This document shows, one piece after another, positions 1 through 9,575 of a stretch of 64,000 bases of DNA. The notes under the pieces are model-generated. The model searched no databases, was not told the origin of the DNA, and saw only the letters and a list, made by a program, of their open reading frames with translations. Both the position numbers and the translations under genes were made by a program. The stretch is from Desulfoscipio gibsoniae DSM 7213 (lineage in GTDB: Bacteria > Bacillota > Desulfotomaculia > Desulfotomaculales > Desulfallaceae). The first letter of the stretch is position 1. Each line of letters starts with the position of its first letter. The DNA lies in NCBI RefSeq assembly GCF_000233715.2, contig NC_021184.1, positions 2,628,001 through 2,692,000 of the forward strand, read 5' to 3'.

Positions 1-105
1 CTCGTCCAGATCACGGTGGTCAATTACTGCAATATCACCAGGCTGCAAGCGCTTAACCAAGTGTTTTGTTTTTTTATCCAGCCGGACCGTACCTTTGATG
101 GCCAC
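1..105 (-). CDS. SteA-like protein, N-terminal fragment (cut by window edge)
   Basis: Only the first 35 codons are present; the gene runs off the left edge. Reading from a GTG at 105, preceded by GGCGGTGAT, the product begins VAIKGTVRLDKKTKHLVKRL. This resembles the start of the putative cytokinetic-ring/SteA family (thiamin pyrophosphokinase-like fold), which commonly follows spo0A in the Desulfotomaculum group. It lies downstream of spo0A on the same strand, about 290 bases away. The family match rests on a short N-terminus and on gene order, so it is tentative. Confidence 0.5.
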   Translation of the reverse strand, partial: MAIKGTVRLDKKTKHLVKRLQPGDIAVIDHRDLDE

Positions 106-394
106 TTAATCACCGCCTTAATTCTAAATTTTACAGTTTTTGTTTATTTGCGTCAAGGCCAGATTAATTACATTATATAACCTATTGTGCCTGACAAACT
201 TCATAAATTATATCACAACCCAAAATAAAAACACCGCCAATTTATTGTGTCTATAGTAAAACAATAAATTATTGGTGTGAAGAAAAGTATTTTTTTAAAA
301 TACTTGGCTCGCCCAAAAGGATATGCCCCAACGTTAAACGTTTACTTCATTGGTTCAGCTGATAATTATCTCTAAAAACTTCTAAATAATGGCA
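106..394. other. Intergenic region between spo0A and steA
   Basis: This AT-rich stretch holds no credible ORF. A TATAAT hexamer on the minus strand (172-177) could be the -10 box of a steA promoter, but I found no good -35 at normal spacing. A weak AT-rich inverted repeat lies near 285-310. Confidence 0.3.
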
Positions 395-1156
395 TTAGCT
401 AACTTTGGCCTCAATGCGCAACTTATCAGCAACCATGGCAATAAATTCCGAGTTGGTTGGCTTGCCACGCTGCAAGTTGATAGTGTAACCGAAAAACTTG
501 GTCATCATTTCAATATTACCTCTATCCCAGGCCAGCTCGATGGCATGCCGGATAGCCCTTTCCACCCTGCTGGGGGTGGTTTGATATTTATGTGCGATCA
601 TGGGGTATAACTCTTTGGTAACAGCGCCCAGTAAGTTAACATCTTCAATGACTTGTAAAATAGCATCCCTCAAGTAATGATAGCCTTTGATATGGGCCGG
701 CACACCCATTTCATGAATTATATTTGTAACTGCAACATCAAGATTTTTTGGCTTGGCCACCGAAATATATGGCGAAACTTTAAACCCACCGGCTAACTGT
801 CTTATCCTGGTGGCCAGAACCTCAAAATCAAATGGTTTTAAGATGTAGTAATCCGCGCCTAACTCCACAGCCCTTTGAGTAATATTTTCCTGGCCAAATG
901 CAGTTAGCATAATTATACGGGGCCGGTGGCTAAACTCATTGAGCTTTTCCAATACACCAATACCATCAAGATGCGGCATAATAACGTCTAAAACCAAAAC
1001 ATCGGGCGCTTCATCCTGGATTAGTTCCAATGCCTCTAAACCATTTTGGGCAATGCCTACCAGGCTGAATTCTTCCTTTTGTTGTAGAAATTCTTTTAAT
1101 AATTCGCAGAATTCCCTGTTATCGTCTGCAATTAGTATTTTGATTACCTTTCTCAT
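395..1156 (-). CDS. spo0A: Sporulation master response regulator Spo0A
   Basis: Spo0A is the phosphorelay response regulator that commits the cell to sporulation. The N-terminal receiver domain (about residues 1-120) shows the acidic pocket (ILIADDN), the phosphoacceptor aspartate in VLVLDVIMP, and the conserved lysine in YILKPF. The C-terminal half is the Spo0A-specific DNA-binding domain, with a recognition segment around [15 protein letters not shown]. The 253-residue length is normal for the family. I chose the ATG at 1156 because GGAGGCGGG lies just upstream; a longer frame to 1177 would place that ribosome site inside the gene. It lies directly downstream of spoIVB, the conserved order in spore formers. 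A near-match 0A box upstream suggests autoregulation. Confidence 0.96.
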   Translation of the reverse strand: MRKVIKILIADDNREFCELLKEFLQQKEEFSLVGIAQNGLEALELIQDEAPDVLVLDVIMPHLDGIGVLEKLNEFSHRPRIIMLTAFGQENITQRAVELGADYYILKPFDFEVLATRIRQLAGGFKVSPYISVAKPKNLDVAVTNIIHEMGVPAHIKGYHYLRDAILQVIEDVNLLGAVTKELYPMIAHKYQTTPSRVERAIRHAIELAWDRGNIEMMTKFFGYTINLQRGKPTNSEFIAMVADKLRIEAKVS

Positions 1157-1203
1157 AAATTTCCCGCCTCCTAGCAAACATCTTTTTTATCTAAGTATTT
1201 ACT

Positions 1204-1210
1204 TTCGACG
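1204..1210 (-). promoter_or_regulatory. Possible 0A box upstream of spo0A
   Basis: The plus strand reads TTCGACG, six of seven bases of the 0A box (TTCGACA, the reverse of TGTCGAA). It lies about 48 bases upstream of the spo0A start, so autoregulation is plausible. One such short site can occur by chance. Confidence 0.3.
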
Positions 1211-1286
1211 TGGAGGGGGGAATACCTTTAATTTTTTTTAACTTTTTTGTTAAATTTTAACTATTTTGTTTCAAGAGTTCGTCCGT

Positions 1287-2660
1287 TTATCCCGCTATTT
1301 TTTCTGTTTGCTCCATATTTAGCAAATTTGCTTCTTTTAACATATTTTCCGCCAGTACACCGTATCCTTTGGTGGGGTCATTGATAAATACATGGGTTAC
1401 GGCCCCCACTAATCTACCGTTTTGAATGATAGGACTGCCGCTCATACCCTGAATAATGCCTCCGGTACTATTCAATAACTTTTTATCTGTAACTTTAATA
1501 ATCATACATTTGCCCTGGTTACCCGCGGGTAATATATCCTCAATTTCAATCTTAAACTTTTCAATTTTATCGCCATTTAGTACAGTTAATATTTCAGCGG
1601 GGGCCTCCTCAACTTGATATCTCATGGCCACCGGTATGGTACGGGTATAGTATGGATTATTGATACCATGTTGAAGCTTGCCATAAATACCGCAAGTGGT
1701 GTTTTTTTCAATGTTACCTATAATATCGCTTTTTCCTTTAAATACCCCCAGTTTTTCACCAGGGGCACCTTTTTTACCGGGGTGTATGCCTTTTACTGTT
1801 GCTTCGACAATTTTACCACCCACCGGATTTAGTTTATGACCACTTTCAAAATCAGCAATTATGTGACCCAGAGCACCATAGGTTTTGGTTTGGGGTTCAT
1901 AAAAAGTCAATGTTCCCACACCGGCAGTACTGTTTTTAATAAATAACCCAATGCGATAGCGACCGGTTTTATCACACAGAATAGGGTTTATCTTGGCCAG
2001 TTTATTTCTATTTCCATGTTTAACTAACAAGGAAATGTCCTTACCTTGCTTTCCGTATTTATCAACCAGTTCCTGCAATTGATGCTCACTGGTGATCTTA
2101 GCACCGTTGATTTTTAAAATTAAGTCACCCACTGCAATACCCGCAGCTCTGGCCGGGAAAAATGTTTGACCGTCTTTTTCTACGGCAGCTTCACCAACTA
2201 CCATAACGCCTTCGGTATGCAGTAAAACACCTATAGATTGACCGCCAGGGATAACACTTGGAGGTTCTACCACATTTACCATCATTTTATGAATAGGTAA
2301 TAACCCAAACAGTTTAAACTGCATTTCCAACTGACCTGGTTTTAACGCCACGGGCAAAGTTTTATCAGAACTGCAAGTATATTCCCGGTAATTGTTACCG
2401 TTGACTGAAAGCATTTCCGTCGCCGAGTGCAGTTTTAAACTAACGTTTTTAATAACAGCTCCCGGCAAATCAATACCTGACGCAATATTATCACCTACAT
2501 TGATATATTGCCGGGTGGGAAGAAAATAATACCAATATGAATAAAGGGTAATTGAAGTCGCCATAAAAGCAAATACTAGAATAAATATTGTTCCTAATAA
2601 TCTGCTATGATTGCTGCGTTTCAGACAACATACCCCCTTGCGAAAAATTTTGATTGACAT
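1287..2660 (-). CDS. spoIVB: SpoIVB serine peptidase (sporulation)
   Basis: SpoIVB is the forespore-secreted S55 peptidase that triggers pro-sigma-K processing by cleaving SpoIVFA. The sequence shows an N-terminal membrane anchor (about residues 20-45), a PDZ domain (about 140-215) and the peptidase domain. Catalytic residues are visible: His in GALGHIIAD, Asp in VTDKKLL, and Ser in QGMSGSPI. The ATG at 2660 has a poor ribosome site. A CTG at 2624 follows AAGGGGG and would make a shorter product, so the true start is uncertain. The gene precedes spo0A, the classic arrangement. A perfect 0A box sits 34 bases upstream. Confidence 0.94.
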   Translation of the reverse strand: MSIKIFRKGVCCLKRSNHSRLLGTIFILVFAFMATSITLYSYWYYFLPTRQYINVGDNIASGIDLPGAVIKNVSLKLHSATEMLSVNGNNYREYTCSSDKTLPVALKPGQLEMQFKLFGLLPIHKMMVNVVEPPSVIPGGQSIGVLLHTEGVMVVGEAAVEKDGQTFFPARAAGIAVGDLILKINGAKITSEHQLQELVDKYGKQGKDISLLVKHGNRNKLAKINPILCDKTGRYRIGLFIKNSTAGVGTLTFYEPQTKTYGALGHIIADFESGHKLNPVGGKIVEATVKGIHPGKKGAPGEKLGVFKGKSDIIGNIEKNTTCGIYGKLQHGINNPYYTRTIPVAMRYQVEEAPAEILTVLNGDKIEKFKIEIEDILPAGNQGKCMIIKVTDKKLLNSTGGIIQGMSGSPIIQNGRLVGAVTHVFINDPTKGYGVLAENMLKEANLLNMEQTEKIAG

Positions 2661-2693
2661 AAATAATGGGCATGTAAAAGTTTAAAACTTATT

Positions 2694-2700
2694 TGTCGAA
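2694..2700 (-). promoter_or_regulatory. 0A box upstream of spoIVB
   Basis: The plus strand contains TGTCGAA, an exact 0A box, within TTTGTCGAAA. It lies upstream of spoIVB, which in Bacillus is made in the forespore. A Spo0A site here would imply earlier or additional control, possibly of spo0A through read-through from spoIVB. This is inference from one short motif. Confidence 0.35.
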
Positions 2701-3025
2701 AAAAAATCACCGCCCCTCGCTGCAGTGTTTAAATTATCTATATTTAAATTGGCCTTGTTTAGGCTCATTTATTCCGCCCTTAAGTGCCGCACATTGGCAT
2801 AGCCAGTCTACAGGCGGACTGGCCATGTTTTGTAACATATTGATAGCGGGTTGACGGCAGGCAAAAAAAAGAAAGTTTGCATATTAAACAAAAAATAACC
2901 AACCGGTGTTAATTTAATATACCATTTCTAACAGCAATGAGTCGCAAACCTTGGAGAACTTTGGAAACGGTAAAACAATCTTGTGAAAGCTAAGTATGCC
3001 AAAGCATAATTTTTTTTTCAAACAA
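2701..3025. other. Intergenic region between recN and spoIVB
   Basis: I see no credible gene here. A hairpin with 7-bp arms (GCCAGTC at 2802-2808, GACTGGC at 2817-2823) has no U-tract and no evident role. The 67-codon frame crossing 2914-3117 runs through the recN terminator and has no family resemblance. Confidence 0.4.
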
Positions 3026-3076
3026 CAAAAAATTAAAGGTTGTAAGATTTTTTGTAATAAAATCCTACAACCCTTT
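3026..3076 (-). terminator. Rho-independent terminator after recN
   Basis: On the minus strand a long stem (AAAGGGTTGTA pairing with TACAACCTTT, extended by GATTTT/AAAATC with small mismatches) is followed by AATTTTTTG. It lies about 100 bases past the recN stop, so it likely ends the ispA-to-recN transcript and separates it from spoIVB. Confidence 0.65.
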
Positions 3077-3111
3077 AAATCATAACCTTCAATTTTTGAA
3101 CTTTTAACATC

Positions 3112-3193
3112 CGGCACCTGTGTTTTTTTGAAAAAAGAATCTTCAAGCGTTAACTTTCAACCTTTCAACTTTCAATCTTTCAACACCCGGCAC
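3112..3193. repeat. Degenerate copy of the GGTGCCGGGTGTTGAAAGG repeat
   Basis: The plus strand reads CAACCTTTCAACTTTCAATC and then the terminal motif CAACACCCGGCACC, with a second CCGGCACC near 3113. It matches one arm of the palindromes at 28811 and 34178. The repeat overlaps the 3' end of recN: the last recN codons and its stop lie inside it. Confidence 0.6.
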
Positions 3194-4866
3194 CGGAGCA
3201 GGTCGCGCACGTGGTGGAAGAGAGCTGTTGATTCCTGGCCGCCGCCCAGCATACGGCTTAGCTCATTGATGCGATCCTCGCCGTCTAAGGATGTTACTGA
3301 TGTTACCGTTCTTTGACTGTTAGCTGATTTTTTTATTAAATAATGTCTGGCTGCACAGGCTGCTACGGCAGCGGCGTGGGTTACGCAAAGTATTTGTTTG
3401 GTTTGACTTAACCGGTCCAGTTTATCAGCCACCGCCTGTAATGTATAGCCGCCAATACCTGCGTCTACCTCGTCAAAAACCAGGATGTTTATTTCATCGG
3501 CAGCTGCCAATATTGATTTTAAAGCCAGCATAACCCGGGACAATTCACCACCGGAAGCACTTTTGGCCAGCGGGCGCAGTGGTTCCCCCGGGTTGGGGGA
3601 AATGAGAAATTCCACTGCATTTTGCCCAAGGGGACCGGGTTCGGCGTCCGATACCTGCACGGCAAATTGCACACTGCTCATTGCCAGGTCCTTAAGCTCT
3701 CGTTCAATAGCTTCCTCAAGGCCGGCTGCCGCTTTCAGCCTGCCTGCCTGGAGCTGCTGGGCCAGCGCGTAATATTCCATGGCGCTTTTGTGCACCAGTT
3801 CATCAATTCCGGCCGCGTCGTTTTCCATAGCCAGCAGTTCATCGAACTCACCGGAAATTTGCTGCCTGTAGGCCATTATATCGGCAATGCCAGGCCCATA
3901 TTTCTTCTTTAAACGGTCAAGCAAAGCCAGCCTTTCTTCAATATAGTTTAATTCTCGCGGGTCGGCCTCAACATTATCCTTGCAGCTGGCCAGTTCCCTG
4001 GCGGTTTCCTCCACCAGGCACAGAGCCGAAAAAATATTTTCCTGTGTGCTTTTTAACGCGGGTATGTAGCGGCAAAGTTCATCCAGATTATTGTTAGCCT
4101 CACCTAAAAGATCCACAGCCGCCGGGCAACGGTTGTCACTGTTATGTATACTTAACAACACCTGCTCCACCAGCAGCGATATCCTTTCGGCATTGGCCAG
4201 CACATCACGCCGTGCGGTCAATTCATTTTCATCCACACCGGCCAGTTGCGCCGCATCTATTTCTTCCATCTGGTACTTAATCATATCAATGCGCTGTTGT
4301 CGTTCCCGGCCACTACTGGTTATTTTTTCCATAAGCCGCTGATTTTTACGCCACTGCCTGTAGGCCTGCTCAGTATCCTGCAATAGACCGAGCACCTGGT
4401 CACCACCATACCTGTCCAGCAGCTGCATCTGCCTGTCCGCCATCAGTAAAGACTGCTGTTCATGCTGGCCGTGCAAATCTACCAGTGAACCAGCGATGTC
4501 CCGGTAAATGCCCAGGTTAATTATACGGCCGTTGATGCGGCAGGGATTACGGCCCAGGCGATTTATTTCGCGGCTTAAAATTAACATATCAGGTTCTTGT
4601 TCATCCATTTCCATACCGGCTTCCGTCACGCGATCACGCACCCCCGGCAGGCCGGCTATATCAAAAACTGCCTGAACCAGCGCCTTATCCCGGCCGGTGC
4701 GGATCAACTCGGTCTGAGCACGCCCTCCCAGCACAACTTGCAGCGCTTCAAGGACAATGGATTTACCTGCCCCGGTTTCACCGGTAAGTACATTAAGACC
4801 CGGAATGAACTCTATTTCCGCCTCATCAATTAATCCAAAATGCTTTATGTACAATGAAATCAGCAC
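3172..4866 (-). CDS. recN: DNA repair protein RecN
   Basis: RecN is an SMC-like ATPase that acts early in double-strand break repair. The Walker A motif GETGAGKS is near residue 30, an ABC signature-like SGGELSRVMLALK is in the C-terminal part, and Walker B is ILVFDEVDAGIGG; a coiled coil separates the two ATPase halves. Length (about 564 residues) is normal. I chose the GTG at 4866 because GGGAGGTG lies eight bases upstream; the GTG at 4875 overlaps that ribosome site. It follows argR by a few bases. The last residues (CRVLKD and the stop) are encoded by a dispersed repeat, so the native C-terminus may have been replaced. Confidence 0.96.
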   Translation of the reverse strand: MLISLYIKHFGLIDEAEIEFIPGLNVLTGETGAGKSIVLEALQVVLGGRAQTELIRTGRDKALVQAVFDIAGLPGVRDRVTEAGMEMDEQEPDMLILSREINRLGRNPCRINGRIINLGIYRDIAGSLVDLHGQHEQQSLLMADRQMQLLDRYGGDQVLGLLQDTEQAYRQWRKNQRLMEKITSSGRERQQRIDMIKYQMEEIDAAQLAGVDENELTARRDVLANAERISLLVEQVLLSIHNSDNRCPAAVDLLGEANNNLDELCRYIPALKSTQENIFSALCLVEETARELASCKDNVEADPRELNYIEERLALLDRLKKKYGPGIADIMAYRQQISGEFDELLAMENDAAGIDELVHKSAMEYYALAQQLQAGRLKAAAGLEEAIERELKDLAMSSVQFAVQVSDAEPGPLGQNAVEFLISPNPGEPLRPLAKSASGGELSRVMLALKSILAAADEINILVFDEVDAGIGGYTLQAVADKLDRLSQTKQILCVTHAAAVAACAARHYLIKKSANSQRTVTSVTSLDGEDRINELSRMLGGGQESTALFHHVRDLLRCRVLKD

Positions 4867-4871
4867 GCCAT

Positions 4872-5327
4872 TCACCTCCCGGTGAGAGCAATAAATTTCT
4901 TCATGGTGGCGTGGGTCATTTTTTTAGGTTTAATGATAATCAGTATGGTGTCATCACCGGCCACCGTGCCGATTATTTCCGGCCAACCAGCATTATCAAT
5001 GGTAGATGCCACTCCCTGGGCCTCCCCGGGCGGGGTTTTGATGATAATCAGGTTCTCACTATAGTCCAAAGAAACCACCGAGTCCCGGAAAAGCCTCTTC
5101 ATCCTGTCTTCATTTCTAGGGTTAACCGGTTCACCCGCTACTGTATAGCGGGATATACCGGTGTTGCCGGGCACCTTAATCAGGCCCAATTCTTTAATAT
5201 CCCTGGATACCGTGGCCTGGGTCACTGAAAACCCGGCATTTTGCAGCGCAACAACAAGATCCTCCTGGGTACTGATTTCCTGCTCCTTAATTAACTCTAG
5301 TATTTTTTTATGGCGCCAGGTTTTCAT
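4872..5327 (-). CDS. argR: Arginine repressor ArgR
   Basis: ArgR is the arginine-responsive regulator that represses arginine synthesis and activates catabolism. The N-terminal winged helix (residues 1-70) includes [16 protein letters not shown], the recognition helix typical of the family. The C-terminal hexamerisation and arginine-binding domain includes [13 protein letters not shown]. The 151-residue length is typical. The start is ATG at 5327, preceded by GGGTG, and overlaps the end of mnmM by 20 bases, so translation is probably coupled. The argR-recN pairing is conserved across Firmicutes. Confidence 0.96.
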
Positions 5328-5925
5328 TTTCTTTTTTCACCCTTTCGATAAAAATTAAAAAGGGGGCTGACGCCGACCGGTTAATAAATGTGACCTTAAG
5401 TACTCCAAAAATACGAGGATCCAGCTTGGCCGCCATTTCCTCCACGGTCCTGCTTTCTTCTCCGGCACCTAAATGACCGGTATATACTACAATACTAATC
5501 CTCCCACCCGGATTCAGCATATCCAGGGCTATTTGCAGCGCCTTAACAGTGGTAGACGGGCGGGTTATTTTATCATGATCACCGCCTGGCAGATAACCCA
5601 GGTTAAATATAAAGGCATCCACCGGGGGAACAATATACAAATCCATTTTTTCGTGCCCATCGTGAATCAGCGTCACATTTTTTTCTAGGCCGAATTGTTT
5701 TAAACGCCTGGCTGTAATGTCAAGGGCAGATTGCTGTATATCAAAAGCATAAACCCTGCCGCATTCCCCCACTGAATTAGCTAAAAAAAGAGTGTCATAG
5801 CCATTGCCGGCTGTAGCGTCAACAGCCACAGAGCCTTTATGCAGCACCTCACCCACAAACCGCTGTCCCAAAAGTACCGCATTTCCCCGTATACCGGCAA
5901 AGTTAACGGGCCGTTTATGATACAT
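5308..5925 (-). CDS. mnmM: tRNA mnm5U34 methyltransferase-type SAM enzyme (YtqB/MnmM family)
   Basis: This 205-residue protein belongs to the YtqB-like Rossmann methyltransferases; Bacillus YtqB (MnmM) methylates nm5s2U34 of tRNA. The SAM-binding motif [15 protein letters not shown] (about residues 34-48) and the following acidic residue in YAFDIQQ are clear. The segment [11 protein letters not shown] is characteristic of the family, replacing the NPPY of N-methylases. The ATG at 5925 has GGGAG upstream and overlaps nadK by 11 bases. It sits between nadK and argR in what looks like one transcript. Family membership is firm; the exact nucleotide target is by analogy. Confidence 0.85.
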
Positions 5926-6784
5926 TGGCCCCGTCTCCCTCTCTTAGTTTTTCTTTTAAAATATCAAAAAATGTTCGGTTATTTAATTTAATAAATTTAG
6001 CCCGGTGAGGAGCTTTACACACATTTACCAAATCCCCGTACTGCAGGCGCATGCCATGCTGCCCGTCCATCGTTAGCATCATCTCGCCCTGTTTGGAGCG
6101 CAAAAACACTTGCACTTCACTGTCTGCAGCAATGACAAGCGGCCTGGCCCATAATGCATGCGGGCAAATGGGAGTCACCAGCATCAGTTCCAATTTGGGC
6201 ACCACCAGCGGCCCCCCGGCGGATAGCGAGTAAGCCGTTGATCCAGTAGGGGTAGAGATAATCACTCCATCCGCGTGATAGGTACTAAATAACTGACCGT
6301 CAACCAAAGTATCAAAGACAATCAGGCGAGCAAAGCCACCTTTGGTGATTACAGCATCGTTTAAGCCAATGATGGGCTCATAGGCTTGCCCACCCCGGAC
6401 AACCCGAGCCTGCAGCATCATCCGCTCTTCAATGGTATATTGCCCGGTCAACAAACAAACCATAGCTTCATACAGCCGGGGCTTGTCCACCTCGGTAAGA
6501 AATCCCAGGTGCCCCAAATTGACACCAAAAACAGGTACACCTAAAGGCGCCGCCAACCGGGCGCTGTGCAACAGTGTACCATCCCCCCCCAGCACCATCA
6601 GGCACTGGACTTGCCGCACCAAATCAAGGCGTGTACACCCGGACGCAGGCCTGTCAACCTGCCTGGCGGTTTCATCATCCAGCAGCAGAGTAACCCCTCT
6701 GTTGTCCAGCCAAGTATCAATTTCGCTTACCAGGTGTATTATTTTTTCTTTTGCCAAATTGGACAACAGGCCTATAGTATTCAA
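5915..6784 (-). CDS. nadK: NAD kinase
   Basis: NadK makes NADP from NAD and ATP (or polyphosphate). The diagnostic motifs are present: GGDGTLL near residue 57, NLGHLGFLTEVD, and TPTGSTAYSLSAGGP near residue 175. The 289-residue length is normal. It starts with TTG at 6784, with GGAGGAG about ten bases upstream, and shares the TTGA overlap with the tlyA stop, so it is probably translationally coupled to tlyA. Confidence 0.96.
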   Translation of the reverse strand: MNTIGLLSNLAKEKIIHLVSEIDTWLDNRGVTLLLDDETARQVDRPASGCTRLDLVRQVQCLMVLGGDGTLLHSARLAAPLGVPVFGVNLGHLGFLTEVDKPRLYEAMVCLLTGQYTIEERMMLQARVVRGGQAYEPIIGLNDAVITKGGFARLIVFDTLVDGQLFSTYHADGVIISTPTGSTAYSLSAGGPLVVPKLELMLVTPICPHALWARPLVIAADSEVQVFLRSKQGEMMLTMDGQHGMRLQYGDLVNVCKAPHRAKFIKLNNRTFFDILKEKLREGDGANVS

Positions 6785-7602
6785 TGTTCCGCTCCTCCGG
6801 ATAAATTGCGGTGTGCCTCGGACACCGCCCGGTCAATCAATACAGATAACCCGTCTATATTAAGGGCGGGTTTTTTAAAATAAAGCAGGTATTCTATATT
6901 TCCCTCCGGCCCCTTGACCGGAGAATAATCAACACCCAGCACAGCCATGTCTAAATTTGTGGCCATGTGCACAACCTTTTGCAGCACTTCCCTGTGCACC
7001 GCCGGGTCCTTAACTACACCTTTCTTACCCACCGCCTCTCGTCCAGCCTCAAACTGCGGCTTAACCAGAGCCACGCCCTCGTAATTGTCCAGCAGGTAAT
7101 CCACCCGGGGCAACACCAGCGCCAGTGAAATAAATGAAACATCAATGGTGACCAGATCCGGCAGTCCCGCAGTGAATACATCCTTACCCATATGGCGAAT
7201 ATTGGTACGCTCCAGCACCAGCACACGGGGATCAGAGCGCAACGACCAGGCCATCTGGCCGTAGCCGACGTCCACCGCGTACACCAAAGCTGCACCATTT
7301 TGCAGGGCACAATCGGTAAACCCCCCGGTGGAGGCCCCAATATCCAATACCAGCCTACCCTGCATATCAATAGGGAAAACTTGCAATGCCCGTGCCAGTT
7401 TGTAGCCGCCCCGGCTGACAAAGGGCATTTTTTGCTTAATATTAATATCCTCTTTCCGGGCATCCACCTTTTGCCCCGGCTTATCCACCAGGACACCGCT
7501 CACCGTAACATCACCGGCCATTAGAGCGGCCCGGGCCTTTTCCCTACTTTCAAAGAGTCCCATTTCCACAAGTAACACGTCTATTCTTTTCTTTTCCGTC
7601 AC
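6781..7602 (-). CDS. tlyA: TlyA family rRNA 2'-O-methyltransferase
   Basis: TlyA-type enzymes methylate cytidine 2'-O positions of 16S and/or 23S rRNA. An S4 RNA-binding domain covers about residues 4-65 (RIDVLLVEMGL at its start), followed by an FtsJ-like Rossmann domain with the SAM motif VLDIGASTGGFTDC near residue 85. The GTG start at 7602 has GGAGGCG upstream and lies five bases after the dxs stop. The gene sits between dxs and nadK, a conserved order in Clostridia. Length (273) is typical. Confidence 0.94.
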   Translation of the reverse strand: MTEKKRIDVLLVEMGLFESREKARAALMAGDVTVSGVLVDKPGQKVDARKEDINIKQKMPFVSRGGYKLARALQVFPIDMQGRLVLDIGASTGGFTDCALQNGAALVYAVDVGYGQMAWSLRSDPRVLVLERTNIRHMGKDVFTAGLPDLVTIDVSFISLALVLPRVDYLLDNYEGVALVKPQFEAGREAVGKKGVVKDPAVHREVLQKVVHMATNLDMAVLGVDYSPVKGPEGNIEYLLYFKKPALNIDGLSVLIDRAVSEAHRNLSGGAEH

Positions 7603-7607
7603 TGTCT

Positions 7608-9527
7608 TTACGCGCCTCCGCCCAGGCCAATTATTCTTTTGCCCTTGGCTTTACGGGAACCAATCATTTGCATGGCCAGATTCATTATATTTTCCGGTGT
7701 TAACCCGTAGTTTTTACGTAATAACGACTGGCCGCCGTGTTCTATGAACACATCCTCGATCCCCACGCATTTAACCTGTATCCCAGGCATTTCTTTGGCC
7801 GCAAGCAATTGCAGGACGGCCGAGCCAAAACCGCCCGCCAGGGTATTCTCCTCAATAGTTATTAAACGTCCGGTGCGAGCAGCCCACCTGGTGATACACT
7901 CATCATCCAGGGGTTTAATAAACCTGGCATTAATTACAGTGGCCAGCACGCCTCGCTCCTTTAACATAACTGCCGCACGGCGTGCCACCGGCACCATATT
8001 ACCCACGGCCAACAAAGTGATATCTTTACCTTCAACAAGTACTTCGGCCTGCCCCACGGGTAAAGCCCGGCTGTGCAGATCCAGAGCTACCCCCAAGCCG
8101 GTACCACGGGGATAGCGCACAGCGCACGGGCCGTTTACTTGTAATGCGGTATGCAGCATATGCTGCAGCTCATTTTCATCAGCCGGTGCCATAATGGTCA
8201 TATGGGGGGCGCTGCGTAAATAGGAAATATCAAATAAACCGTGGTGGGTGGGACCATCATCGCCTACAATACCGCTGCGATCCACAGCAAACACCACCGG
8301 CAGTTTTTGGAGGCACACATCGTGGATAATCTGGTCATAAGCCCGCTGCAAAAATGTTGAATAAACCGCCACCACAGGTTTGTATCCTTGAGTGGCCAGA
8401 CCGGCGGCCATAGTTACGGCGTGTTGTTCAGCAATACCTACATCAAAAAACCTGCTGGGAAATTTTTTAGCAAACTCATTAAGGCCGGTGCCACTGCACA
8501 TGGCCGCAGTAATGCCGACAACAGCAGGGTCCTGTTCAGCCAGTTTAACCAGCGTGCGCCCAAAAATTTCGGTATAAGTGCTGATATCGCTTTTTTTCAA
8601 GCAATTCCCCGAGCTGATATCAAAGGGTCCGATGCCGTGAAATTTATCCGCCTTTTCCACCGCCGGCGCATACCCGCACCCCTTTTCCGTGACCACATGA
8701 ACCAGCACCGGTCCGCCCAGCGATTTGGCCTGTTCAAAAGTGTTCAGCATAGAGAGCATATTGTGGCCGTCAATAGGCCCCAGGTAAGTAAAACCCATTT
8801 CCTCAAAAATCATACCCGGCACCACCAGGTACTTAAAGCTATCCTTAAGTCGTTCCGCCACTTTAACCACAGTGGAACCAATAGAAGGTATACGGCGTAA
8901 TATCTGTTCAATTTCGTCCTTGCCCCGGGAATACTTAGGATCGGTACGCATACGGTTCAGGTAACCCGACATGGCACCTACATTAGCAGAAATACTCATT
9001 TTATTGTCGTTTAACACTACAATCAGGTCTTTTTTCAAATGCCCGGCATGGTTAAGGGCTTCATAGGCCATACCTCCGGTCATTGACCCGTCACCAATCA
9101 CCGCCACTACTGCATAACGATCACCTTTCAAGTCTCTGGCCAGTGCCATACCCAGAGCCGCCGATATAGATGTACTGCTGTGGCCTGTAGCAAAGGCATC
9201 GTGCTCGCTCTCATCCGGACGGGGAAAGCCGCTTAGCCCGCCGTGACAGCGCAGCGTGTAAAATTGCTCCCTCCTGCCGGTAATTAATTTATGCACATAA
9301 CACTGGTGCCCCACATCCCAAATGATTTTATCCCGGGGCGTGTAAAATACACGGTGCAGTGCCAGGGTAAGTTCCACTACCCCCAGGTTGGGTGCCAGAT
9401 GCCCGCCGTTTTTAGCTACAGTTGTAATGATTTCCTCCCTGATTTCGCCGGCCAGTTGTTCCAGCTGGGGAATAGTGAGTGCCCGCACATCCCAGGGTGA
9501 GTTTATTTGATCCAAATACCTGCCCAA
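7608..9527 (-). CDS. dxs: 1-deoxy-D-xylulose-5-phosphate synthase
   Basis: Dxs condenses pyruvate and glyceraldehyde 3-phosphate, the first step of the MEP isoprenoid pathway; it is a thiamine diphosphate enzyme. The TPP motif begins with [18 protein letters not shown] (about residue 145) and ends with the NDN of LNDNKMSIS. The transketolase central domain carries DGPTHHG. The start is TTG at 9527 with GAGGTG upstream. It lies downstream of oapA and in the same cluster as ispA, so early and late isoprenoid steps are co-located. Length (639) is normal. Confidence 0.97.
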
Positions 9528-9575
9528 GGTTTCACCTCATCTTGTTGTCAGGTTGTTTCACACATAGGATTAAAT

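Noticed and set aside
2914-3117. 67-codon minus-strand frame between recN and spoIVB
   Set aside because: It runs through the recN terminator hairpin, and its composition is that of AT-rich intergenic DNA.
7014-7496. 160-codon second frame inside tlyA
   Set aside because: It is a Trp/Arg-rich shadow frame of tlyA with no ribosome site.
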